A stretch of 64,000 bases of DNA from Planctomycetota bacterium (GCA_014240375.1 JAAZXB010000014.1:1-64000), one strand, 5' to 3'. Positions 9,182 to 18,822 are shown, counted from the first letter of the stretch. Program-made: numbers and translations. The notes: a model not told the origin generated them from the sequence alone.

Positions 9182-9856
9182 ATGAAGTACAAGATTGATT
9201 GTCAGCCGGGCTATTCCTATCTCGAAGTGGAACTGGATGAATCCGATTCCATCTCGAGCGAATCGGGTGCGATGGCGTGGATGGATCCGGAGATCCAGAT
9301 GGAAACTTCCACCCGTGGAGGTGTCTTTCAGGGGTTGAAGCGAGCCGTCCTCTCGGGAGAATCCTTCTTTCAGAATACCTACACCACAAACTCCTCGGGG
9401 GCTCGGTTGAGCCTGGCTCCGGGACCCGCAGGGGCCATCGTGGCCAGGGAGATGAACGGCGAAGAGATCTTCCTGCAGAAGGGGGCTTACCTCGCTTCCA
9501 TCGGAGACATTCAGATCGATACCAAGTTCGATGGTCTTCGAGGATTTTTCAACGAGGGGCTCTTCATCCTCAGGTGCTCGGGGAGCGGCACGCTCTTCTT
9601 CAATGCCTATGGTGATATCCAGGAGGTGGAGGTGGATGGTGAGTATCTGGTCGACAACGGCTACGCGGTGGCGTGGGATCCAACCCTCGACTACCGGCTG
9701 ACCCGTGCTCGTAAGATCCGTTCGTTTCTCTTCGGAGATCAGTTGCTGCTGCGATTCTCCGGTAAAGGGAGGGTGTGGGTCCAGTCGCGCTGTCCCCATG
9801 CCTTTGCCAGCTGGGTTCACCCCTATCGACGGAAGAAACAGAAGAGTAATGAATGA
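9182..9856 (+). CDS. AIM24/TIGR00266 family protein, copy 3
   Basis: Third AIM24-family paralogue, 224 residues. It keeps the family plan: SISSESGAMAWMDPEIQME, FQGLKRAVLSGESFF, FILRCSGSGTLFFNAYG, DNGYAVAWDPTLDYRL and LLLRFSGKGRVWVQSR. The ATG at 9182 is chosen, with GAGGGGG just upstream; a GTG at 9176 overlapping the upstream stop is an alternative. The C-terminus is basic (YRRKKQK). The three copies differ clearly from one another, so the triplication is old and the products may form a hetero-oligomer. Confidence 0.86.
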   Translation: MKYKIDCQPGYSYLEVELDESDSISSESGAMAWMDPEIQMETSTRGGVFQGLKRAVLSGESFFQNTYTTNSSGARLSLAPGPAGAIVAREMNGEEIFLQKGAYLASIGDIQIDTKFDGLRGFFNEGLFILRCSGSGTLFFNAYGDIQEVEVDGEYLVDNGYAVAWDPTLDYRLTRARKIRSFLFGDQLLLRFSGKGRVWVQSRCPHAFASWVHPYRRKKQKSNE

Positions 9857-10055
9857 AGACCAGTAGGGGGTCACTGATCCAGTGCTGTTTCTTGTTAAAA
9901 TCTGTCCGAGTGTGATGGAATTCCGGATCAGGCGAGCGATGGAGTTGTGTGATCTCGACCCCGGATGGTTGATGGAACTCCTTCAGGAATGACTCACTTG
10001 TAGAATTGACACCTTGGGTGGCCCTTGTGAGAGGAGCACCTTGACTGGAGACCGC
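9857..10055. other. intergenic region, nothing recognised
   Basis: A 199-bp gap between the AIM24 operon and the next gene. I see no long inverted repeat, RNA gene or convincing promoter pair in it. A ribosome site (GGAG at 10047-10050) precedes the downstream ATG. Confidence 0.5.
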
Positions 10056-11207
10056 ATGAATCAAACAGTTCTGCCCCAGGACCTGCTCGATCGATTGAGC
10101 AATTCAGGAGATCGGGTAGAGATTGAAGAAGGAACCGAATTCATCCGCGAGGGCGAGTTCGAGGAGAGTCTCTATCTGATCGAGAGTGGCCGAGTCGAGG
10201 TGCTGCGTGGCGGCACGGTGGTCGGCATCATAGAGGCGGGAGATCTGGTCGGCGAGATGGCATTCATCGATCGCCGCCCGAGGAGCGCTACTGTCCGCGC
10301 AGGAACCTCGAGCGTTTTGCGGAAGATGGAACGAGAAGAGCTGTTGAGAGATCTGGGTAAGGACCCCGAGGAGCTGCTGAATTTTGTCCAGATCCTCGAT
10401 TCTCGACGTCAGGCGCATCTGAGTTCATCCGCGAATTCAGCGGATCAAGATGTCGAGATCTTTCTTCAAAGGGTGACTGAAGAGGCCATCGCTCATCGTG
10501 CGGTGAACCATCCCTACCTGCTAGCATTGAGGAATCATTCTCTTCCAGACATGAACTGGGCGCTGGCGGATTTCGCATGCCATTATCACGGATACTCGTC
10601 TCATTTCCCGCGGTTTTTGACCACTGTCATAGGGCGCCTGGAGAGACCCGAGCATCGAGCGGCTCTGATGGAAAATCTCACCGAAGAGGCAGGAATCTAC
10701 GAGCCCGGTGAACTGGAGGAACTGGCTGACATCGGTGTGGAGCAGGAGTGGGTGGATGGGATTCCGCATCCGATCCTCTTTCGTAGATTCTGTGAAGCAA
10801 CAGGAGTCAAAAACTTGAATCCGGAGTCGGACTCGGTGGAGGTGGTCTGCTGGCGTGAGATGTTCCTTTCGGTTCTTTCGGGAGGATCCCCTGCGGAAGC
10901 GATCGGGGCTCTGGGTCTGGGAACCGAAAATGTGGTGAGCACCATGTATCAGCACTTCTTGCCGGCGATCACGGTGCTCGGAGTCGATCCGAAAGATACG
11001 GTTTTCTTCCCCCTCCACGCTGCAGTCGATGATCACCATCAAGAAACCCTGCTCGAGATCTCACGGCATTATGCTGCCACCCCATCGGGTCGGGTGGATC
11101 TGGTCAAGGGGATGCGAAAAGCGTTGGCTCTCAGGGCGGGATTCTGGAACTGGCTACACCTGCGTGCTTCGACCCTGGGCCGCTGCGACGGTGCCGTGAC
11201 CCCGTAG
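10056..11207 (+). CDS. cyclic-nucleotide-binding domain fused to a haem-oxygenase-fold (HDO-like) metal-enzyme domain
   Basis: A 383-residue two-domain protein. Residues about 5-125 form a cNMP-binding beta-roll: EGEFEESLYLIESGRVEVLRGG, GDLVGEMAFIDRRPRSATVRA (phosphate-binding cassette with the G-E-x-A and R-S-A-T motif). Residues about 155-380 form an all-helical domain resembling TenA/haem oxygenase or the iron-containing redox enzyme family (PF14518 type): HYHGYSSHFPRFLTTVI, ALMENLTEEAGIYEPGE, YQHFLPAITVL and FPLHAAVDDHHQETLLEI, with several His and Glu residues that could bind a di-metal centre. The ATG at 10056 has GGAG 5 nt upstream. The cNMP domain suggests activity gated by a nucleotide signal. 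The Fe-S genes follow 90 bp downstream. Confidence 0.8.
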   Translation: MNQTVLPQDLLDRLSNSGDRVEIEEGTEFIREGEFEESLYLIESGRVEVLRGGTVVGIIEAGDLVGEMAFIDRRPRSATVRAGTSSVLRKMEREELLRDLGKDPEELLNFVQILDSRRQAHLSSSANSADQDVEIFLQRVTEEAIAHRAVNHPYLLALRNHSLPDMNWALADFACHYHGYSSHFPRFLTTVIGRLERPEHRAALMENLTEEAGIYEPGELEELADIGVEQEWVDGIPHPILFRRFCEATGVKNLNPESDSVEVVCWREMFLSVLSGGSPAEAIGALGLGTENVVSTMYQHFLPAITVLGVDPKDTVFFPLHAAVDDHHQETLLEISRHYAATPSGRVDLVKGMRKALALRAGFWNWLHLRASTLGRCDGAVTP

Positions 11208-11297
11208 ACCTGTTCGTGAAGGCTCTCTCCGGATTATCACTGGAAGTCTAGATATTCAGAGAATTCCCGGTCATCATCAGACCTGAGAGGGAATTCC

Positions 11298-11888
11298 ATG
11301 AATCAAAAACTTGAGATCCAGATCGAACCATACGAAACGAAATCCGATACCTGCGTGATCAAAACCAATCGAGTCGTGGCAAAAACGCCCGAGTACTTCT
11401 CTACGGTGGAGGAAGCCAGTGCCAGTCCTCTGGGGCAGTTGCTGGTGCAGATCGAAGGACTCGAAGCGGTGTTGCTTCAGGATAGAATCGTCACCTTGTT
11501 GAAGCCGATCGAGGGACCCCCATGGGGACCGATTGCTGAGCGGGCCAGCGAACTCATCCAGGTCCATTTCGAGGGACTCGAACGAATCCAGCAGAATCGG
11601 TCGCGCCAGATGAACGAAGAAGAGAAGGAACTGTTCGTCGAGATCCAGAATTTGCTCAATGATGAGATGAACCCGATGGTGGCGGCCCATGGTGGATACA
11701 TCGAAGTGGTCGATGTGAAGGAGACTGACATCTTCGTTCACATGGGTGGAGGTTGTCAGGGTTGCGGAATGGCAGCGATGACCTTGCGCCAAGGAGTGGA
11801 AACTTTGATTCGCCAGAAGGTCCCCAGAGTGAAAAATATCCACGACTCCACCGATCATGCCGCTGGCGACAATCCCTTCTATGAGTGA
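11298..11888 (+). CDS. Nfu-type iron-sulfur cluster scaffold protein
   Basis: A 196-residue protein with two parts. Residues about 1-95 resemble the Nfu N-terminal domain (IQIEPYETKSDTCVIKTNR at the start, then LLVQIEGLEAVLLQDRIVTL). Residues about 105-196 are the NifU C-terminal-like domain, with NPMVAAHGGYIEVVDV and the cluster-binding CxxC in GGGCQGCGMAAMTLRQGVE. Such proteins carry a [4Fe-4S] cluster for delivery to apo-enzymes. The ATG follows GAGAGGGAATTCC. Its last 8 bp overlap the start of the Rieske gene, so the two are co-translated; the partner ferredoxin may be a client or an electron donor. Confidence 0.88.
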   Translation: MNQKLEIQIEPYETKSDTCVIKTNRVVAKTPEYFSTVEEASASPLGQLLVQIEGLEAVLLQDRIVTLLKPIEGPPWGPIAERASELIQVHFEGLERIQQNRSRQMNEEEKELFVEIQNLLNDEMNPMVAAHGGYIEVVDVKETDIFVHMGGGCQGCGMAAMTLRQGVETLIRQKVPRVKNIHDSTDHAAGDNPFYE

Positions 11889-12258
11889 CGCCACCGGTGA
11901 CCTTCCTCTGGACCCTGCTGCTGAGGAGCTGGAGTGGTATCGTGTCTGCTCGGTGGCAGAGATCGAGGATGAGGAACCGTTCTTCGATACGGTTGGAGGT
12001 CGGAGCCTGATGGCGGTGCGCCAGGGCGCTCGAATTGCCGTCTTCGATGATCGTTGTCCGCACCTGGGAGCATCGATGATCGGGGCCACCGTGGTGGATG
12101 GCCAGATCGAGTGTCCGCTCCATGGTGCCTGTTTCGATGCCGGTAGCGGCTCGGTGCTCGATGGCCCCACAACGCAGGATCTGGTCTGTCACCCGATGCG
12201 AGTCTCCGATTCAGCACAGGTGGAGGTGGGATTGCCTCAGCCGGACCGAACGCCCTGA
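11881..12258 (+). CDS. Rieske [2Fe-2S] ferredoxin
   Basis: A 125-residue soluble Rieske protein. Both cluster motifs are present: C-P-H-L-G (DDRCPHLGAS) and C-P-L-H-G (IECPLHGACFDAGSG), spaced as in NirD/BphF-type ferredoxins. No transmembrane anchor or signal peptide, so it is a cytoplasmic electron carrier and not a cytochrome bc subunit. The ATG at 11881 overlaps the nfu stop by 8 bp; an in-frame ATG eight codons earlier is less likely. The partner oxygenase or reductase is not adjacent. Confidence 0.88.
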   Translation: MSDATGDLPLDPAAEELEWYRVCSVAEIEDEEPFFDTVGGRSLMAVRQGARIAVFDDRCPHLGASMIGATVVDGQIECPLHGACFDAGSGSVLDGPTTQDLVCHPMRVSDSAQVEVGLPQPDRTP

Positions 12259-12373
12259 AGGGGGCTGTTTTGGCAATTTTCTGTCACTTCCGCTTCTTGC
12301 CTCATGCGGTGGATGCTGGACACTGGCCTCTGTAATCGAACGAGCAGCAATCAAGGTAAAAGCAAGGAGCCCC

Positions 12374-13305
<932 letters not shown>

Positions 13306-13306
<1 letters not shown>

Positions 13307-14589
13307 TGCAGCCGATCGTCATCGCGACGATTCTGAGTTGGCTCTCCCTGACCGGATCTACCGATCCAGTCGCCGTGGCCGATCCTGCTGCGGTAGTCGA
13401 TCCGGTGGTGAGGGCCGAGTCGGAGTGGAGGGCAGCAGCCACCACTGGATTACACCGGGCTCTTTACTACTTGCTCGACCATCAGGAACCGGACGGAGCT
13501 TTTGGCCACTGGCGCGGCCCCATCGGTTCCGATGATTGGGGCTGGCCGGTCCCTGGTCAGCATTACGCCTGGCAAGTGGCGACCACCGCCATCACCTGCG
13601 TGACCCTGATGGATCTGGCCGAGGTGGCGCCGGAAGGTTCCGCCGAAAAGATCCGCAAGGCGATGCATCGTGGTCTCGATCACATCTGTGAGAATGGCCG
13701 CCGCAAGAGGATCCTCAACTGGGACACCGACAATGTCTGGGCCTATGTCTATGCGCTGGAGGCGGTGGCTCGAGCGCTCGCCGAGGATCCGGCTGCGATC
13801 GGCAGCGAGCGCAGGGGGCGGCTCAGAAAACTGGGTGAAGATCTGATCGTGACACTGGAACTGTATCAGAGCCCCGATGGTGGCTGGGCCTACTACGATG
13901 ATCCACCCATCACTCGCCGTCCCACCTGGGGAACTTCTTTTGTCACGGCATCGCTATTATTGATCTTCGAACAGTGTGAGGTGGTGGGGCTGACGGTTCC
14001 CGACAAGATGCAGCAGCGAGGGTTGCGCGCATTGCGTCGCTGTAGGCTTCCCAATGGGGCATACGACTACAATGTATCGGTGATCCCCAGTTCAGAAGGA
14101 CTGACAGAGATCAATCAGATCAAGGGGTCCTTGTGTCGGATCCAGGTCGGAAATCTGGCGTTGAGGGTCTGTGGTGACGATGGTGAGGTGAGTTACGAGG
14201 AGATCGTCACCGGGCTCGACCAGTTCCTGGTGCGACATCACAAGTTCATCTCCCTCTCCCGGGGTCGGCCCCATCCTCACGAAGCTTATTACGCGAACAG
14301 CGGCTATTTCTTCTTCTACGGTCACTACTATGCCGGTGATCTGATTCGACTACTGCCGCAGGAGTTGCGCCTGCAATGGTGGCCGAAACTGATCGAGAAG
14401 ATCCTCGCGACGCAGGAGCCGGACGGTTCGATGTGGGACTATTCTTTTTTCTCCTACCATCGGATCTACGGCACAGCCTGGAGTGCATCGGTGCTGGCGA
14501 AGGCCTTGAAGGAATCGCCTCTGCAGAAACGCATCGAGAACATCGAGAACATCGAGAAGCAGCCGAGAAAACCACAGCGAGTACGGTAG
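13306..14589 (+). CDS. secreted alpha/alpha-toroid protein (prenyltransferase/squalene-oxidase-repeat-like)
   Basis: A 427-residue protein with an N-terminal hydrophobic signal. It contains repeats of the squalene-hopene cyclase/prenyltransferase type: LLDHQEPDGAFGHW, LYQSPDGGWAYYDDP, ALRRCRLPNGAYDYN and ILATQEPDGSMWDYSF, each followed by helices (for example TSFVTASLLLIFE, YGTAWSASVLAKAL). These fit an alpha/alpha barrel. No cyclase D-x-D-D catalytic motif is obvious, so enzymatic cyclisation is doubtful; secreted planctomycete members of this superfamily mostly have unknown roles. It starts at the ATG that overlaps the previous stop (TGATG), so it is coupled to the Asp-tract lipoprotein. 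Confidence 0.75.
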
Positions 14590-14670
14590 ATCAGCGAGCC
14601 GTTCGATCAGGGGCAGAAGAGTGCCCGATCGATCGCAGGTGAAATTGCTCCCATCCGCCTCGACTTTTCA

Positions 14671-14721
14671 ACCCATCTCTCCAGCCCATCTCTCCAACCC
14701 ATCTCTCCAACACATCTCTCC
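14671..14721 (+). repeat. 13-bp tandem repeat, four copies
   Basis: The unit ACCCATCTCTCCA is repeated four times with single-base changes (14671-14683, 14684-14696, 14697-14709, and a partial at 14710-14721). It lies between two convergent genes (13306-14589 and 14815-15036), directly before the terminator of the minus-strand gene. No other feature is visible in 14590-14749. Confidence 0.85.
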
Positions 14722-14749
14722 TTGGGATTTGAGATGGATCATCCGGATG

Positions 14750-14784
14750 AAAAAAAAGGGTGCCAGGTCGAGGACCCGGCACCC
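14750..14784 (-). terminator. rho-independent terminator of the Cys-rich lipoprotein gene
   Basis: Read on the minus strand: GGGTGCCGGGTCC, a short loop, GGACCTGGCACCC-like arms, then eight T residues (plus-strand A run 14750-14757). It lies 31 bp after the stop of the gene at 14815-15036. Confidence 0.88.
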
Positions 14785-14814
14785 ATTAATATTCTAATCA
14801 CGAACTACGGTCGA

Positions 14815-15036
14815 CTACTTGGCGTCGCAGCACGGCTTGGAGCAGTCGTCTCCACAGGCTTTCTTGGCTGCGGCGGCAGCAGCGGGGCAACCTCCACAGT
14901 CGGAGGGGGCGGCCTTGGAGCAGGTGGTGGCAGCGCTGCAACCGGCGTCAGCAGTGGCTTTGACCGGGGCAAAGTTACTACAGCCGGCCAGAGCCAAGCT
15001 TCCAAATACGACGAAGGCGAGTGCGAATTTACGCAT
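14815..15036 (-). CDS. small cysteine-rich lipoprotein
   Basis: A 73-residue protein. Residues 1-18 form a signal peptide with a clear lipobox (LALAGC), giving a lipidated Cys at residue 19. The mature part is short and rich in Ala and Cys, with eight more cysteines including C-G-G-C, C-G-D-D-C and C-C near the end. Possible roles are metal binding or a disulfide-stabilised knot. A strong terminator follows the gene and a likely ribosome site (AAAGGACC) precedes the ATG, so it is expressed as its own unit. I do not recognise the family. Both flanks are non-coding. Confidence 0.75.
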   Translation of the reverse strand: MRKFALAFVVFGSLALAGCSNFAPVKATADAGCSAATTCSKAAPSDCGGCPAAAAAAKKACGDDCSKPCCDAK

Positions 15037-15278
15037 GATGAGGTCCTTTCAGGGTGACCATTGATCTTGTTCTCTACACGAATCTACCTGATGTGCTCTC
15101 CAGTGCGACCGTTTTCCGCGGGTCCGTGGAAACCAAAGGCTTCGATCCGAACTTATAGTGTACCCAAATTCTGAGGAAAATCGTCACCTTGGAGACGATC
15201 CTTCAGCAGCGGAGGTTCCTGCTTTCATGGGATTTTCAGAAATTCTCATAAGTGCAATATTTTAATGAAGTTAAGGCA

Positions 15279-16418
15279 TCATCGGGAGCCCAGGATTCGG
15301 CTCCGGCGTTCCTTTCGGAGCGCATCTTCTGCGATCGGGCTGGAGTGAGTCGAGTAGAAGGAGGAGTAGGCAAAGTGGCAGATCCCCTGGCAGCCGAGAC
15401 GAAGTGCCAGTTGCTCTTGCCGCAGCGTCACCGCCGGGTCCGGATGCAGGTAAGTCCCCAGACCCATCAGTACCGGATAACCACGCGCCTGATGCAGGCA
15501 CTCCTGGACCCGCTTCTCGAAGCGAGGCACTTCCCGGTCGTACTGCATCGGGAACACCGCATCGATCAATCCCAGGCGCAGCCAGCGGGGCCAGTCCTGA
15601 CGCACCCGTTGGTAGGCGATCTCCGGGGTGCGGTACACCGCTGCAGTGAGCAGGGCTCGACGATCCGCCAACTTCACCGCGACTCTGATTTCTCGCACCA
15701 TCTCGGTGACCTGATCGCGTCGCCAGCGATCCCACGCATTTTCATCGGATTCCGGGTCGGCCACTCCAGTCTGCCGGGTGAATCGAGCGAGGCTCTCCCG
15801 ATCCCGGGGGTAGTCGATTTCAATGCCAGATTCGAGGAATCGGATGTAGTCGAGGTGAATCCCAGCCACCGGGTAATTCTCGACGATTTCCGAGCACACT
15901 TCTGCCACGTGCTTTCTCACCCTGGGTAAGCACGGATTCAGTGCCACGTAGTAATTCGGTTGTAACGGTTGGCGCTGCTGTTTTGAGTCGTGAAGGAACC
16001 AGTCCGGGTGGGCATTCCAGTGCTGGGCAGGAGTGGTGCTTGGCGGCGGTGAATCACCGCGCCATCCCGGGACCGCATTGATCCACGCATGGATGGCGAC
16101 GCCGTGCCGAGCCGCTTCCCGGCAAGCGATCTGCAAGGGATCAAACCCGGGATCGGTGTGCCCGAACTCCTCTGCCCAGGGCTCCAGCTGTGATCGATAG
16201 AATACGGTTCCGTTGCCTCGTACCTGAAAGATCACCGTATCGAAACCACCATCCGCGACATTTTTGATGCACTGTTCCACATCTTCTTGAGTCTTGTAAT
16301 CCCAGCGGGTGACCCAGATGGCCCGTTCGATCGGCACCGCTGGAGGTTGGCGACAGCCGGGCGCATGCATCAGCAGCGAAGCGATCCCCACTGCCAGGAG
16401 CGTGCATCGGCGAGTCAT
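15279..16418 (-). CDS. GHL10-type glycosyl-hydrolase-like lipoprotein
   Basis: About 379 residues, with a lipoprotein signal (LLAVGIASLLMHAPGC) followed by a TIM-barrel domain of the glycosyl-hydrolase-like 10 family (PF02638 type). Typical segments are AIWVTRWDYKTQEDVEQCI at the start, GGFDTVIFQVRGNGTVFYRS, HGVAIHAWINAVPGW, PVAGIHLDYIRFLESGIEID, LIDAVFPMQYDRE and GYPVLMGLGTYLH. Members are predicted to act on cell-surface polysaccharide. An ATG at 16418 is chosen because AAAGGA lies 8 nt upstream and it gives a compact signal peptide; ATGs at 16427 and 16442 are alternatives. First gene of nothing obvious: 59 bp separate it from the upstream lipid-kinase stop. Confidence 0.82.
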   Translation of the reverse strand: MTRRCTLLAVGIASLLMHAPGCRQPPAVPIERAIWVTRWDYKTQEDVEQCIKNVADGGFDTVIFQVRGNGTVFYRSQLEPWAEEFGHTDPGFDPLQIACREAARHGVAIHAWINAVPGWRGDSPPPSTTPAQHWNAHPDWFLHDSKQQRQPLQPNYYVALNPCLPRVRKHVAEVCSEIVENYPVAGIHLDYIRFLESGIEIDYPRDRESLARFTRQTGVADPESDENAWDRWRRDQVTEMVREIRVAVKLADRRALLTAAVYRTPEIAYQRVRQDWPRWLRLGLIDAVFPMQYDREVPRFEKRVQECLHQARGYPVLMGLGTYLHPDPAVTLRQEQLALRLGCQGICHFAYSSFYSTHSSPIAEDALRKERRSRILGSR

Positions 16419-16477
16419 GATCTGCATCCTTTGTGCTGTCATTCGATCGGTCCTCTCTGCGGCGAGTCACGGGTGGT

Positions 16478-17419
16478 TCACCGTGGTAGGTAGACCTCGA
16501 AGTGTCTCGCCAACACCTCCAGTTCGATCACCTCAGGATGACCGACGATATCCCCGTCGACCAGGAACGGGCCACTGAGTTGCTCGATGCGTAGCCAATC
16601 GTCCTGTCTGTACTGGATGTCAGGAACCGCATCGAGATGGGTTCCGCGAGAGATCTTCGGGAACAACTTCAGCGCAGCCCAGGGAGAGAGGGTGGGGATC
16701 AGGCACTGGTCCAGTAAGCCATCGTCGAGCAGGGCTGCGGGACAGGGGCGAAAACCACCACCGATGCTCCCCTCATTGCCCAGAAACAGCGCCATTCCGG
16801 AGGCGTCCCAGCGGCTGTCGTGCGTTTTGAATTTCCAGGAGAAAGGTGCAATGCGACCGCCCAACAGGGTGACGATGGCCAGAATCCGGTAGCAGGAATC
16901 TCCCAACCAGCGGATCGGATGGCGGATGATCGGTTGTTTTCGTAGCCGATCAAATCTGCCCGCGACCACCGCCGGAAACCCCAGTGCGGCAACCTGCAGC
17001 ATCCAGCCGCTGGCGGCGCCGTCGAGGGTGTAGCGCACCACATCGATCTTGCGGGTGGTGGAGCCTTCGAACGCCAGTGCGATCGCCTCGGCAGGAGTGG
17101 TGGGAATGCCAAGACCGCGCGCCAGGTTGTTTCCAGTACCTGCAGGAATGATCGCTGCAGGTGCCTTCACTTGCACTTCTTCAAGCCACCTCAGTGCCAG
17201 ATGGATGGTGCCATCGCCGCCGACGATGAGGACGCGATCGACGGGACCAGGGTCCTCGGGAGTCGAGGTCACCTCACGCCAGGTCAGTCGTGGGGCCGGA
17301 TCGAGTGCCGCTACCGTGTCTTCGAGTTCCTGTCGAACTTCGGAGGCTCGCCTGGATCCGGCATTGGTCAGTACCAGTAGAGAACCGAGGCGATCGGAAG
17401 ATCGGTTCATCATCGTCAC
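16478..17419 (-). CDS. diacylglycerol-kinase-family lipid kinase (YegS/DgkB-like)
   Basis: A 313-residue cytoplasmic, membrane-associated kinase that phosphorylates a lipid alcohol such as diacylglycerol. The catalytic-domain signature GGDGTIHLAL and the following PAGTGNNLARGLGIP are present, together with a later LDQCLIPTLSP-type C-terminal region and LVDGDIVGHPE, the usual end motif for this family. The start ATG overlaps the stop of the upstream hydrolase gene by 4 bp (ATGA), so the two are coupled. Exact lipid substrate not determinable from sequence. Confidence 0.87.
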   Translation of the reverse strand: MTMMNRSSDRLGSLLVLTNAGSRRASEVRQELEDTVAALDPAPRLTWREVTSTPEDPGPVDRVLIVGGDGTIHLALRWLEEVQVKAPAAIIPAGTGNNLARGLGIPTTPAEAIALAFEGSTTRKIDVVRYTLDGAASGWMLQVAALGFPAVVAGRFDRLRKQPIIRHPIRWLGDSCYRILAIVTLLGGRIAPFSWKFKTHDSRWDASGMALFLGNEGSIGGGFRPCPAALLDDGLLDQCLIPTLSPWAALKLFPKISRGTHLDAVPDIQYRQDDWLRIEQLSGPFLVDGDIVGHPEVIELEVLARHFEVYLPR

Positions 17420-18132
17420 TCGATGATCTGGCCGGGCTCGATGTCGATCACTTCGATCGGCAGGTTGCCGATCGCTTCACGCAACTGTTCAGGAGTTCCA
17501 TGGAGTCGTGGAGAACTGCCGAAGTGCATCGGAATGACCATCTGGACTCCGAGCAGATGAGCAGCCTTGGCCGCTTCCCGGGGACCCATCGTGTAAACAT
17601 CTCCGATCGGCAAGATCGCCATCGATGGGGAGTACAACTCGGCGATCAATGCCATGTCTCCGAAGACCGAGGTGTCTCCGGCGTAGAAGAAGCGAAACTC
17701 GTTTTCTGTTTCCACGACAAATCCACACGCTTCGCCGGCATAACGATACTCGTCATCGATGACCACCCCCGAAGAGTGCCGGGCGTCGGTCATGGTGACC
17801 TGAAGTCCGCAGGCCTCGACGCTTCCACCCTTGTTCATCTCGATCACCTGGTCATCCTCGAGGCCGAGCTTCCGGAGCCAGTGGGCCAGTTCGACGTTAC
17901 AGATGACTCGAGCGCCGTGCTTCTTGGCCTGTGGAACGACACTATCGAAGTGATCCCAGTGCCCATGAGTCAGCAGGATCAGGTCGACCTGCTCGAACTC
18001 CTTGCAGTCGTCGGGGCAACTGGGGTTTTCCAGCCATGGATCGATGAGAATGTTGCGGCCGGAAGGTGTTCCAACCAAAAACGATGCATGGCCGAGCCAG
18101 CGAAAGGTCGTTTCCTTGCCGAGATAGGTCAC
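17416..18132 (-). CDS. metal-dependent hydrolase of the metallo-beta-lactamase fold (UPF0173 type)
   Basis: A 238-residue cytoplasmic enzyme. It has the family opening TFRWLGHASFLV, the metal-binding THGHWDHFDS motif, DARHSSG (third His), a FFYAGDTSVFGDM strand (bridging Asp) and a final VIPMHFGSSPRLHGTPE. This matches the UPF0173/YtkL group, whose natural substrate is not settled. It couples by a 4-bp overlap to the lipid-kinase gene downstream and lies 36 bp after the aldolase gene. Confidence 0.87.
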   Translation of the reverse strand: MTYLGKETTFRWLGHASFLVGTPSGRNILIDPWLENPSCPDDCKEFEQVDLILLTHGHWDHFDSVVPQAKKHGARVICNVELAHWLRKLGLEDDQVIEMNKGGSVEACGLQVTMTDARHSSGVVIDDEYRYAGEACGFVVETENEFRFFYAGDTSVFGDMALIAELYSPSMAILPIGDVYTMGPREAAKAAHLLGVQMVIPMHFGSSPRLHGTPEQLREAIGNLPIEVIDIEPGQIIE

Positions 18133-18168
18133 AACAGATCCTTTCTGTTGAAGGCTGTCCGCGACAGG

Positions 18169-18822
18169 CTAGCGTGCCTGTCGACAGGCTGCGAGAAGTT
18201 CACGCCCTCGATCTTCGATCTGTGGCCAATCCTGATTCTCGATGGCGACCGGATCGAAGAGCGGTGCGACAAATCCGATGGCATGTGCACCGGCGGACAG
18301 AAATTCAGCGGCATTATGCAAGTCCACTCCGCTGGTGGGAACGATCTTGAGGAACGGAAGTGGACCCAGAACCGCCTGCACCCAGCTGGGTCCACCGGCT
18401 GGACCCGGGAACAACTTGACCAGCGGCGCGCCCGCCCGGTGCGCCGCCAGCATCTCGGTCGGGGTACTGCACCCCGCGATGATGGCGACTCCCAGTTCGG
18501 CGGCCGTTTCGACCACCGGGCCATCGAATACTGGAGAAACGAGAAAGCGAGCCCCGGCAGAGACCGCATCCCGTGCCTGCTCTGGAGACAGGACAGTGCC
18601 CGCACCCACCGTCACATCCGGATACTGACAGGCGATGGTCTCGATGTGCTGAAGTGCCCCGGGAATCGTCAGGGTGAACTCGCAGATGCGGAATCCAGCG
18701 GAGATGGCACATTTCATCGCATCCACAGCAAGATCCCCGTGGGGTGTTCTCAAGATGGCACTGGCACGAGATTCACCCAGTTTGTCGACAAATTGAGCGG
18801 GCTGGAGTGGTGCACTGGACAA
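18169..18822 (-). CDS. eda: 2-keto-3-deoxy-6-phosphogluconate / 4-hydroxy-2-oxoglutarate aldolase
   Basis: A 217-residue class I aldolase. It has CEFTLTIPGA (catalytic Glu), VGAGTVLSPEQA, FLVSPVFDGPVVE, GCSTPTEMLAAHRAGAPLVKLFPG (Schiff-base Lys) and IVPTSGVD, the standard KdgA/Eda order. It splits KDPG to pyruvate and glyceraldehyde-3-phosphate in the Entner-Doudoroff route, or KHG. The start is the TTG at 18822, preceded by AGGAGG with a 4-nt gap; this gives the usual family length. A TTG at 18879 and an ATG at 18867 would add a tail that overlaps the upstream promoter region. Likely first gene of a four-gene minus-strand group ending at 15279. Confidence 0.87.
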   Translation of the reverse strand: MSSAPLQPAQFVDKLGESRASAILRTPHGDLAVDAMKCAISAGFRICEFTLTIPGALQHIETIACQYPDVTVGAGTVLSPEQARDAVSAGARFLVSPVFDGPVVETAAELGVAIIAGCSTPTEMLAAHRAGAPLVKLFPGPAGGPSWVQAVLGPLPFLKIVPTSGVDLHNAAEFLSAGAHAIGFVAPLFDPVAIENQDWPQIEDRGRELLAACRQAR

